From the IMG/VR virus record IMGVR_UViG_3300042465_002626, positions 1 to 21,000 of that record: DNA of 21,000 nucleotides, one strand, 5' to 3'. Of the stretch, positions 5,404 through 11,867 are shown piece after piece. A program made the position numbers and the translations under genes. A model generated the notes under the pieces. That model was not told where the DNA came from. It ran no database searches and worked only from the letters and a program-made list of their open reading frames with translations. Positions within the stretch are counted from its first letter, which is position 1. The number at the start of each line of letters is the position of its first letter. The stretch comes from a virus.

Positions 5404-5853
5404 TTAGATTAATGATTGTTTTGCATACTTCCATAGGAACGAAAGTAGTAAACCTATTCCAACACCAACGAATAAAAGATTTAAATTTCCTTTAGGTCGG
5501 TTTAATTTGACTTGCATTTTTGCCTTTTTACCTTCAGCTCGTGCCTGTGCTTTTTCAACTATTCGTTCTTTGTATATAGTCTTAACCTTAATTCTATATT
5601 CAATTTTTTTATCTAATCGTGTTTTTGGAACGTAAACAGTTTTGTATTGTATAACCGTGTCTTTAGTGCTTATAAACTTTTCCCAAACTATTGTGTCGTT
5701 TACAATTACCGGAATACTATCCAAAGTTGTAATACGAATTGTATCGCCTGTTTCATCGCATTTAAAACCCTTCTTAATTGCTTTGTTCAAATGGTATTGA
5801 GCCGAACACGAATAAAGTAAAATGCTAATAATTAGAATAAATAGTTTTCCCAT
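5404..5853 (-). CDS. Candidate unimolecular spanin (lipoprotein with C-terminal TM)
   Basis: A 149-aa protein with two membrane anchors. The N-terminus is a lipoprotein signal peptide (MGKLFILIISILLYSC) with a lipobox cysteine at residue 16. Residues about 123-143 (LNLLFVGVGIGLLLSFLWKY) form a transmembrane helix near the C-terminus. Between them lies a charged, beta-prone periplasmic segment (about 30-120, many Thr/Val/Lys). An outer-membrane lipid anchor plus an inner-membrane C-terminal helix is the topology of unimolecular spanins such as T1 gp11, which fuse the two membranes in the last step of lysis. The gene overlaps the end of the endolysin gene by 29 nt, the classic spanin position. 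The residues after Cys16 (SAQY) lack the acidic export signal known for Bacteroidetes surface lipoproteins, so retention on the inner face is plausible. The spanin role is inferred from topology and position. Confidence 0.65.
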   Translation of the reverse strand: MGKLFILIISILLYSCSAQYHLNKAIKKGFKCDETGDTIRITTLDSIPVIVNDTIVWEKFISTKDTVIQYKTVYVPKTRLDKKIEYRIKVKTIYKERIVEKAQARAEGKKAKMQVKLNRPKGNLNLLFVGVGIGLLLSFLWKYAKQSLI

Positions 5854-6259
5854 TTTTTTTGGTTGCTTTTAATACTTGTTTACGATTTTTAGAACTGAAA
5901 CTAACGTGAACCCACGAAGGATTTTCATCGTTTCCAAACTCCCAAATTAGTTGGTCGAACTCTAATTTGTCTTTGATAAAATGAAACCCTTTAGAACCTA
6001 TTTGTAAGTCCATTGCTTCGCCTTTTGTATGTTGTGAAGTCTTAGAACCACCTATCATTTTATTGACCTGTAAACTACGAAAACCCGAACTAATTTCTAT
6101 CGGTCTGTTTAGGTAAATTCTTAAAGGTTCAAACACGTTTTCACACAAAAGTTTTGCGGACGCAATTTGCGACTCGTTCATTTCGTTATTAAGGTTGCGT
6201 AACGTTGCTATTCCTGAAGCTTGAAACTCTTTTAATGTAACGTGTGCGCTTAAATTCAT
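5825..6259 (-). CDS. Endolysin, peptidase M15 family
   Basis: A 144-aa zinc peptidase of the M15 group (D-Ala-D-Ala carboxypeptidase / L-Ala-D-Glu endopeptidase type), acting on peptidoglycan cross-links. Seen: SSGFRS at 57-62, VNKMIGGSKTSQHTKGEAMDL with ligands H77 and D84, and SWVHVSF with ligand H118. These give the H-D-H zinc set of the family in the right order. The length matches single-domain phage M15 endolysins. There is no signal peptide, so release depends on the holin encoded just upstream (4-nt overlap). The candidate spanin gene overlaps its 3' end by 29 nt. Confidence 0.88.
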   Translation of the reverse strand: MNLSAHVTLKEFQASGIATLRNLNNEMNESQIASAKLLCENVFEPLRIYLNRPIEISSGFRSLQVNKMIGGSKTSQHTKGEAMDLQIGSKGFHFIKDKLEFDQLIWEFGNDENPSWVHVSFSSKNRKQVLKATKKNGKTIYSNY

Positions 6260-6717
6260 TTTAATTTATTAATGTTGTCTTTAACTTCTTTTGCTCTTGC
6301 AAACAATAACTTTGCGCTTTGCCAAATGTCTATTCCTTTAACAACTTTGTAATTTTCGTTTATACTCATAACTTCTATTGAAGCAAGTACCAACGCTAAA
6401 ACTTTTGTAAGCATTAATGGAACTGAAAAGAATTGTAAAATTATTTGGTTAATAATAAAATAGTCTATAAGGTAAAAAAGTATAACCGTCAACTCGTATA
6501 AAAGTAATTTAGAAACTATTGCCGAAAGTTTGCGTGATGTTATTTCTTGTTTTAGGTGTTTAGCTTTCCAAATGCCTGTAGCTGTGTCCGACAATATCAA
6601 CGCAAATAAAAGTCCAAGTATTCCGCTAATAGGTAAAAAAAACGAAAAGCAAATAGTTAATAGTTTCAATGCGGAATTTTTAATTGTGTAAAGTAATAAA
6701 TATAATTGTAGTCTCAT
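6256..6717 (-). CDS. Holin, phage holin family 4-like
   Basis: A 153-aa membrane protein. Hydrophobic helices are visible at about 16-45 (LLTICFSFFLPISGILGLLF and on) and 68-90 (LLLYELTVILFYLIDYFIIN), with further apolar stretches to about 118. The LILSDTATGIWKAKH motif (about 40-54) and a following basic ITSRKL stretch are typical of the phage holin 4 (Cph1/TcdE-like) family, where the loop after the first helix carries D-x-x-TG. The C-terminal tail is charged (RAKEVKDNINKLK). It opens the inner membrane for the endolysin encoded next, whose ATG overlaps its stop by 4 nt. The upstream two-helix protein also overlaps it by 4 nt. Confidence 0.75.
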   Translation of the reverse strand: MRLQLYLLLYTIKNSALKLLTICFSFFLPISGILGLLFALILSDTATGIWKAKHLKQEITSRKLSAIVSKLLLYELTVILFYLIDYFIINQIILQFFSVPLMLTKVLALVLASIEVMSINENYKVVKGIDIWQSAKLLFARAKEVKDNINKLK

Positions 6718-6878
6718 AATCCTAAATCTTCAAGTGCTTCGGTTAAACTGAAAGTTAAGTAAAAAAACAAAGTAACTCCTGCCAAATTAATGTAGGGTTC
6801 TGTGCCTTGACAAATCAAAGAAAACGAAGTTAAAAAACCCGCTATAAAATAAAGACTTGCTAAATAGTTACTTTTCAT
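6714..6878 (-). CDS. Two-TM small protein ahead of holin, 54 aa
   Basis: The frame opens at an ATG at 6878-6876 and ends in a TGA that overlaps the holin ATG by 4 nt. Two hydrophobic helices are visible, about 5-23 (YLASLYFIAGFLTSFSLIC) and 29-46 (INLAGVTLFFYLTFSL), joined by a short polar turn (QGTEPY); the C-terminus is acidic (TEALEDLG). The size, hairpin topology and placement fit an antiholin or a second holin. It is directly joined to the 51-aa gene upstream, whose TAG ends 1 bp before its ATG. The lysis role is inferred only from topology and context. Confidence 0.6.
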   Translation of the reverse strand: MKSNYLASLYFIAGFLTSFSLICQGTEPYINLAGVTLFFYLTFSLTEALEDLGL

Positions 6879-7034
6879 CTATTCCCCTTTAAGTGCTTTC
6901 AACTCTTCGTACATAGCTAAAAGCTGTGCTTCTTTTTCTTGTATTAATTCTTCTTGAGTAGGACTTTCTACTTCAATAAACTCGACTTTTACAAGTCCGT
7001 TCTCATCATAAATTTCGTTTCTAAATTGTGCCAT
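6879..7034 (-). CDS. Short coiled-coil protein between fiber and lysis genes, 51 aa
   Basis: The frame opens at an ATG at 7034-7032, 8 bp after the fiber stop codon, and ends in TAG at 6881-6879. Residues about 1-24 are mixed polar and hydrophobic (FRNEIYDENGLVKVEFIEV). About 27-50 form an acidic amphipathic helix (QEELIQEKEAQLLAMYEELK). Short proteins of this look recur after fiber genes in Bacteroidetes phages as I remember them, which would suit a fiber-associated or chaperone role. I cannot assign a function from sequence. Tight packing between the fiber gene and the two-TM gene supports it as real. Confidence 0.6.
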   Translation of the reverse strand: MAQFRNEIYDENGLVKVEFIEVESPTQEELIQEKEAQLLAMYEELKALKGE

Positions 7035-7041
7035 AATTTTA

Positions 7042-8241
7042 TTATTTTTTCATTGATATTTGAATTGTACTACCAGAAACAAAAGCATTTACACCTGCTA
7101 CACTTGGCGCCCCACTTGCGTATGTAAGTCCAGTTTGAGACCAAGAAGTATGTTGAGTACCCGTAGTAGTACAAGATAATGGTATAGAAGATGCGTTATT
7201 TATTCCTGTAAATGAAATACTATTAACATTTGTTTGAATACCTAACCAATAAATTGTTCCTTGTGTAAAAACAAAAGAAGATATAACACTTTTTGTACCT
7301 GTTGTTGAACAATCTAAATCAGTACTACTATATAATAAATTAGTAGGTTGATTATTACTTGAAGAATAAACACAAATCCTTGCTAATCCTGTTGCTTGTG
7401 CAGTTATTACATTAATAGCGAACTCTACACAAGTAAAAGTTGTGTTTGGTATATAAGGAACGTATTGCATACTAGCACTTGAAATACTATGAGTTGAAGC
7501 AGTACCAGCAGTTAGTGCGTTTGATGTTCGAAAACCAATTAAAGAACTATAAACCGCTGATTGTAAACCTGTACTACCACCACCGCCACCACCTGAAGAA
7601 TTAATAGTCTGATTAGGGAAAGTCCCTGTAATAGTTACATTAGTTCCTGCTACCAAACTTGGAGTTGCTGTGCCTGTACCACCATTAGCTACTGCTACAA
7701 TTCCTGTAACGTTGTCTGCCGTTCCTGTAGTGTTTTGGTTCAGTGTAGGAATATCTGCGCCAACAATCGCTCTAAATGTCGGAACTCCTGCCGTTCCGTT
7801 TGGTGCGGCTAAAATATTATTTGCAGTCTTTGAAGCATACGGATTTTGAGTGTCTCCATAATTTGAAGCCAAACTAATAACAGGTGTTGTCGTTCCTGTT
7901 GCAACTACAGGTGTTGTTGCTGAAACTGAAGATACACCGCCGGTTATTACTAAATCGCCACTTCCTAAAATCGAATTACTATTTATGGTTTTTATGTTTG
8001 TGCCACTTACTAAAGTAGGTTGCACTGTTAAGTCACCGCTACCTAATAATGTATTGCTATTAATGGTTTTAATATTAGTACCACTTATTAAAGTGTTTTG
8101 CTTTGAACCTATAATATTTGCACCTGTTACCGACTTTGTTACATAACCACCTGCTCCATCGCTTTCACTAATTTCTACTAAATCAGTATTTGCTATTGGT
8201 GTTCCTTTTGCTGTTAATTGACTAATTTTAATATCTGCCAT
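7042..8241 (-). CDS. Tail fiber / receptor-binding-type protein
   Basis: A 399-aa fiber-like protein. Residues about 1-45 form a conserved N-terminal attachment-like segment (MADIKISQLTAKGTP). Two copies of a 21-residue module follow (51-71 and 77-97), sharing SGTNIKTINSN and LGSGDL. A Thr/Val/Gly-rich shaft then includes VANGGTGT (about 184-191), a motif common in phage fibers. A six-Gly hinge at 217-222 separates the shaft from a C-terminal domain (about 240-399) rich in beta strands, Ser and Thr, which looks like a beta-sandwich head for receptor binding. Low charge, many Gly/Thr/Asn and no catalytic motif fit a structural trimeric fiber. It lies between the cysteine-rich 79-aa gene and the lysis genes. 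Confidence 0.75.
   Translation of the reverse strand: MADIKISQLTAKGTPIANTDLVEISESDGAGGYVTKSVTGANIIGSKQNTLISGTNIKTINSNTLLGSGDLTVQPTLVSGTNIKTINSNSILGSGDLVITGGVSSVSATTPVVATGTTTPVISLASNYGDTQNPYASKTANNILAAPNGTAGVPTFRAIVGADIPTLNQNTTGTADNVTGIVAVANGGTGTATPSLVAGTNVTITGTFPNQTINSSGGGGGGSTGLQSAVYSSLIGFRTSNALTAGTASTHSISSASMQYVPYIPNTTFTCVEFAINVITAQATGLARICVYSSSNNQPTNLLYSSTDLDCSTTGTKSVISSFVFTQGTIYWLGIQTNVNSISFTGINNASSIPLSCTTTGTQHTSWSQTGLTYASGAPSVAGVNAFVSGSTIQISMKK
7967..8092 (-). repeat. Duplicated module inside fiber gene
   Basis: Residues 51-71 and 77-97 of the fiber are near-identical (SGTNIKTINSN, S/T, I/L, LGSGDL), and the DNA of the two copies is recognisably similar but not identical, with synonymous drift. 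This points to an old tandem duplication of a shaft module. Confidence 0.7.
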
Positions 8242-8251
8242 TTTATTTTAT

Positions 8252-8491
8252 TTATTGTGTTACTCTTTTGTCGTTATTTTCTGTTATTCTTTGGTCGCTT
8301 ATTTCTGTTATTCTGTATGCACTTGGTATAATTATTGGAACGGCTACACCATCTATAACTCCTATTCCTTGTGCGCTTAAACTTCCGTTACAACACTTTA
8401 TAGAATACCTTTTTCCGTCTTTACATAGGCAACCACGTTGACCGCCTTTTGGACTTGTTCTCGAAGGTAAAGAACCCCAACTACTTCCCAT
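8252..8491 (-). CDS. Cys-rich small phage protein with RIT repeats, 79 aa
   Basis: A two-part small protein. Residues about 1-45 (SLPSRTSPKGGQRGCLCKDG, then KCCNGSLSAQGIG) hold four cysteines as C-x-C (21, 23) and CC (33, 34), suggesting a disulfide or metal-bound knot. The C-terminus (about 57-79) has three imperfect repeats: YRITEISD, QRITENND, KRVTQ. I recall the same architecture, with varying numbers of RITE repeats, in Bacteroidetes phages next to head-tail and fiber genes. The function is unknown; a minor virion or fiber-linked role is inferred from position. It starts 63 bp after the connector stop and ends 10 bp before the fiber start. Confidence 0.6.
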   Translation of the reverse strand: MGSSWGSLPSRTSPKGGQRGCLCKDGKRYSIKCCNGSLSAQGIGVIDGVAVPIIIPSAYRITEISDQRITENNDKRVTQ

Positions 8492-8554
8492 TTTGTAATT
8501 TATTTAGGTAAGTCTTTAACTTTACGATATTAACTTCCTTTGGTTTGTATGTTC

Positions 8555-9055
8555 TTAAATGTACCATCCAGTGTAATTATTATTTGTATCTGGAAACATA
8601 TCACTTGTTGAATTTGTGTTATATTCAGGAAACAAACTCGTGTTGTTGCTTATGTAATCAATAAAACGTTGTGTGTAGTGTTGTGCTATTTGTGTTTCTT
8701 TTTCAATTAAAAAGTCTATTTCGTTTTTTTCTACGCTTGTTGAATTTTCGGAATTGTGTTTGTAAACTCCTTTGTTTGAAATCGTGTAAGCTGCAAACGG
8801 CAAATAATACTTCATTGCTAAATGAATTAACATCGGCTTTAAATAAGTCGTTGTAAGCGTTAAATAATTACCACTTAATGTATTTGCTATTATGTCCGCT
8901 TTTATCTTGTCTAATAGCTTTGTTCCTGTGAAATTTTGCAAGTCTGTATCTTGTGCAATCTTGATGTATTGTATAAAATTGTCCGTGTCAACATTTCCGT
9001 TTAACGAAGTAAATTTAACTATGTCTTGTCTTGTGACTAAAAGTGCGTCTGCCAT
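8555..9055 (-). CDS. Head-tail connector / adaptor-like protein
   Basis: A 166-aa, largely helical protein. Its pattern (RQDIVKFTSLNGNVDTDNF, then YIKIAQDTDLQNFTGTKLLD, a long central helix, and a later YLKPMLIHLAMKYYLPFAAY) resembles the gp6-like head-tail connector fold seen in many Bacteroidetes phages. Such proteins form a ring below the portal. Its start overlaps the stop of the portal gene by 1 nt (TAATG), so the two are translationally coupled, which supports a partnership. The C-terminal 45 residues are Asn/Thr/Ser-rich and probably flexible. The family call is from remembered pattern; another neck protein is possible. Confidence 0.6.
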   Translation of the reverse strand: MADALLVTRQDIVKFTSLNGNVDTDNFIQYIKIAQDTDLQNFTGTKLLDKIKADIIANTLSGNYLTLTTTYLKPMLIHLAMKYYLPFAAYTISNKGVYKHNSENSTSVEKNEIDFLIEKETQIAQHYTQRFIDYISNNTSLFPEYNTNSTSDMFPDTNNNYTGWYI

Positions 9056-10821
9056 TATCGTGTTATTGTTCTTGGTGGTTGTGGGTTGCTTGGTAAAAAT
9101 CCGTAGTTATCCATATCAACAGGACGTTTAGCAACAAGTTCCGGATTAACAACTATGTAACCACTAATTGCGGCTTTTAGTTGTCCTATTTTTTTTGCAT
9201 CATTTATATTAATTCCTTTTCCTAAAGGAACAACATAAACTTGTTTATTCCATCGATGGTAACAATTTCCACCACCTTTATAGAGCCATATTGAATACGT
9301 TGATGCGCCTTTTGCTCCCCAACCTTCGTTTACTGCAACATCGCCCATTGCTAAAATATCTTCTTTTCTATAAACTTTATTTGCACTTATCATTTGAGTA
9401 CAAAAAGGTCTTGTTTTTTCGTTTATTGCTCCTACATATTTATAACGTACAATAAATTTTAATTGCTTAATTATCTTATCTTGTGCGCTTGTTATGTTTG
9501 GTCTTGCTTCTCCTGTACTAACCAAGTTTACAATTTTACTTAATAAACTTTGTTTTGGCTCTTTACTCAACAACTCGTTTTCTTCGTCATCTGTGTCGTA
9601 GTCAACTTCTTTTTCATCTATTAAAATCCAATTGTCTTGTGGTTCTTCTCCTAAATCAATTAATGGGTTTGTATGTGCGCTTAATTCTGTTCCTGTTTCT
9701 TCAGCTACTTGTTCTTCGTTCTGCGTGTTTTCCAAGTCCGTAAATTCAAGTGGTTGTAAAGTCTTGAAAAATAACTTTAAAGCAATTCCGTTGTAAGCTA
9801 AAATGCTATCAAAAGCGTCTAATAGTTCTTCTTGAAACGGTCTTATAACCATATTGTCAAAAAGTATAGATGAATTTTTTAGTTCTTCTGCGTTACTTGA
9901 AAAACCATTTGTTGAAGCAACACCAAATAATAAAGGTGAAGTTATATTGTGTCCTAACATTATTTTGCGTAAACATTCTTCGCTTAAATACGTGTAGTGT
10001 TCTGGAGCATCGTTTAACGGAATGTCTTCAACTGTTGTTTTGCTTTCTGCGTTGTTGTTAAAAGCTACAATTACTTTTTGTCCGCGTGAACCTGTTAATT
10101 TGCTTAAAACTTTATTTGAAATAATACTTTGTTGTTCGTCCGTTGGTATTCCGTTATTAAAGTTTACAACTTTAGTTCCACTAAATCCGTTTTGTACTTC
10201 GTTAATTAAGTAGTCTGCAACTTCTTCTTCTAAAAGTGTATAAGGAACTGCACCTTGATAGTCCGGATAAGCGTAATATTTCATTCCAACCGAATAAGGT
10301 TTTGAATAAAGTATTTCTATTTTGTCTTTGCTATAACCAAAAGCGTTAAATCTAATTGGCGCAAACTTTTTAGTATCGTCCCAATTGTCAGAATAATAAT
10401 AACCTGTTATGTTTCCGTCTTTGTCGCATTTTTCAGCTCGTAATAAATTAACAGGAATATGATATGCTTTTAATATTTTGTCGTGCTTGTCATTATAATG
10501 TACTTGGATAGCAAATTGCCCAAACATTTTTCTATCCAAAACCATTTTTCTAACGTCTTCTTTGTGAAATAAAGACATCATTTGTGCGTATTCATTCGGC
10601 TTTTTATTAGCGTCCAATGCACTTAAACCTTTTCCGTAAATTAATCGTGCTACGTTGTTTATAATAGCGTTGTTTGTGGTTGAATTGCTATATCTCTCAA
10701 TTAAGAATTGAAAGTATTGGTCGCCGTCTTCGGTTAAAAAGTCAACCCAATTTTCTCGGTTAGTTTCCGAAATAACAGGTGACGTATAAGCCGACAAGTT
10801 TAAAACGTGTAAATTATTCAT
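9055..10821 (-). CDS. Portal protein fused to MuF-like C-terminal domain
   Basis: A 588-aa protein in two parts. Residues about 20-355 have portal character: an N-terminal part leading to GLSALDANK and DRKMFGQFAIQVHY; a stem/wing region; and a conserved stretch at about 243-340 (GSRGQKVIVAFNN, DAPEHYTYLSEECLRKIMLGHNITSP, LLFGV, SNAEELKNSS, RPFQEELLDAFD). A long acidic linker (about 360-440) leads to a C-terminal domain (about 455-535) with EKTRPFC (R471, C474), then GWGAKGAS, GGGNCYHRW (C520, H522, W524). That resembles the C-terminal domain of SPP1 gp7 / Mu F minor head proteins. No separate minor head gene is seen in the window. The portal forms the 12-fold DNA entry ring; the second domain could place the ejection or minor head function in the same chain. 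It overlaps the 110-aa gene by 8 nt. Confidence 0.8.
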   Translation of the reverse strand: MNNLHVLNLSAYTSPVISETNRENWVDFLTEDGDQYFQFLIERYSNSTTNNAIINNVARLIYGKGLSALDANKKPNEYAQMMSLFHKEDVRKMVLDRKMFGQFAIQVHYNDKHDKILKAYHIPVNLLRAEKCDKDGNITGYYYSDNWDDTKKFAPIRFNAFGYSKDKIEILYSKPYSVGMKYYAYPDYQGAVPYTLLEEEVADYLINEVQNGFSGTKVVNFNNGIPTDEQQSIISNKVLSKLTGSRGQKVIVAFNNNAESKTTVEDIPLNDAPEHYTYLSEECLRKIMLGHNITSPLLFGVASTNGFSSNAEELKNSSILFDNMVIRPFQEELLDAFDSILAYNGIALKLFFKTLQPLEFTDLENTQNEEQVAEETGTELSAHTNPLIDLGEEPQDNWILIDEKEVDYDTDDEENELLSKEPKQSLLSKIVNLVSTGEARPNITSAQDKIIKQLKFIVRYKYVGAINEKTRPFCTQMISANKVYRKEDILAMGDVAVNEGWGAKGASTYSIWLYKGGGNCYHRWNKQVYVVPLGKGININDAKKIGQLKAAISGYIVVNPELVAKRPVDMDNYGFLPSNPQPPRTITR

Positions 10822-11146
10822 ATACTATAAAATCATTTGTTGTTGCATTACTTACATATTGATTGTTGTTAACCGAAAATGTAACTAATGGTTGTGCCGT
10901 GCAAAAAACACGGTCTTTAAATATTATGGTTGTGCCTACTCTTAAAACTAAATTGTAAAAATGTCCTTCTACTAAACCAAAGGTTGCTGTAATTGTATAA
11001 ATGTAGTCTCCAACAGTTCTTGAAGTAATCGCTACAGGCGTTGTTACGTTTGTTTGTTCGTCTGTTAGTTCTAAAACATTAAACGTATTGTTACGTGGAA
11101 TAAAACTAAACGTCTGCGGACTTCCTGAAGGTGTTAATACTATCAT
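10814..11146 (-). CDS. Small beta-rich structural-type protein, 110 aa
   Basis: I do not recognise a named family. The protein is beta-rich and low in charge: repeated strands (FSFIPRNNTFNVLEL, YIYTITATFGLVEGHFYNLVLRVG, TIIFKDRVFC) suggest an Ig-like or beta-sandwich fold, ending in an Asn/Thr tail. It lies between two terminators' downstream side and the portal, whose ATG lies inside its 3' end (8-nt overlap). A head or neck decoration role is inferred from its place among virion genes. Transcription must read through the terminator at 11191-11220 or start from an unseen promoter to reach it. Confidence 0.55.
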   Translation of the reverse strand: MIVLTPSGSPQTFSFIPRNNTFNVLELTDEQTNVTTPVAITSRTVGDYIYTITATFGLVEGHFYNLVLRVGTTIIFKDRVFCTAQPLVTFSVNNNQYVSNATTNDFIVYE

Positions 11147-11190
11147 ATTAGTATAATTAAATATTCGTGTTTTTGTTCTTTTTTTAAGAC

Positions 11191-11220
11191 AAAAAAAAAG
11201 CCGAACTTACGAACGGCTTT
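11191..11220 (-). terminator. Intrinsic terminator after the 187-aa structural gene
   Basis: On the minus strand AAAGCCG (11220-11214), a 10-nt loop and CGGCTTT (11203-11197) form a 7-bp stem followed by a T run to 11191. It lies 19 bp past the 187-aa stop and 45 bp ahead of the 110-aa gene. It would lower transcription of the portal and fiber genes relative to capsid genes. Confidence 0.75.
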
Positions 11221-11238
11221 AAAAATAATTTTTTAAAT

Positions 11239-11802
11239 TTAGTTGTCGTCAACTGTTGCTCCTGTGAAACAGCTACTAACCAATAAAGCATCTGTGTAAG
11301 GTGAAGTAACTGACAAGTGATTTGCAGGAAGTGCTTCTTGTCCTACAAGTGTCATTGTGTAACCGTTTAAGTCACCCATTGCAGTACCGTTAGAAATTAA
11401 ACCTGTTGTTACGTCCATTCCATTACGAAGTCCAGCTATAAAGAAATTGTTAGCGTTTGTCTTAATTACAACGTGTGGTCTTCCCCAAGCAAGTAATTTC
11501 ATTTGCTTTGTAGTTACTGCGTCTAAACCTTTAATTGTAAAAGTTAAAGTTTGCTCTACAAATGTAGTTCCGTTTTCACGTGAGCTTGTAATTGTTTGCT
11601 CGAAAGAATTTGCACCTTTCAAATCGTATTTAAAAAGTGTTGTAACTCCTGCTATTGTGTCAATTTGGTCTTCAAAGTCTGTTGAACTATCAAAAGTAAT
11701 TGTACCCATTCCACCGTAGTTAATAAAGTAAATTGACTTTATACCGCCAACGAACTCTTTGCATTGCTCTGCACGTCCGTGTGTTAATAAACAATTTGAC
11801 AT
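11239..11802 (-). CDS. Abundant structural protein: probable major tail tube or capsid auxiliary
   Basis: A 187-aa protein, mostly beta strand with little charge. The central segment (KYDLKGANSFEQTITSSREN, then GTTFVEQTLTFTIKGLD, MKLLAWGRPHVVIK, NFFIAGLRNG) and the later AMGDLNGYTMTLVGQEALPAN resemble tail tube-like proteins I know from Bacteroidetes phages: a beta-sandwich with an E-Q-T strand and a final 'GY-T-hydrophobic' strand. It follows the major capsid gene and is bracketed by two intrinsic terminators (11824-11857 and 11191-11220), an arrangement that suits a high-copy product. The alternative is a capsid decoration protein. No tail assembly chaperone frameshift follows it. Confidence 0.5.
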   Translation of the reverse strand: MSNCLLTHGRAEQCKEFVGGIKSIYFINYGGMGTITFDSSTDFEDQIDTIAGVTTLFKYDLKGANSFEQTITSSRENGTTFVEQTLTFTIKGLDAVTTKQMKLLAWGRPHVVIKTNANNFFIAGLRNGMDVTTGLISNGTAMGDLNGYTMTLVGQEALPANHLSVTSPYTDALLVSSCFTGATVDDN

Positions 11803-11823
11803 TTTTTTTTGTTTTTAAATGTG

Positions 11824-11857
11824 AATAAAATAAAGCGGAATTTTTACACCCCGCTTT
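11824..11857 (-). terminator. Intrinsic terminator after the major capsid gene
   Basis: On the minus strand AAAGCGG (11857-11851) pairs with CCGCTTT (11838-11832) across a 12-nt loop, followed by ATTTTATT. It begins 11 bp past the capsid stop codon. The tail is less U-rich than at 11191, so partial termination is likely, letting the 187-aa gene be read. Confidence 0.65.
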
Positions 11858-11867
11858 TTATTTAATG

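Noticed and set aside
7967-8092. Fiber repeats considered as CRISPR or a diversity-generating template
   Set aside because: Only two coding copies, no spacers, no reverse transcriptase, and differences are synonymous drift rather than adenine-targeted.
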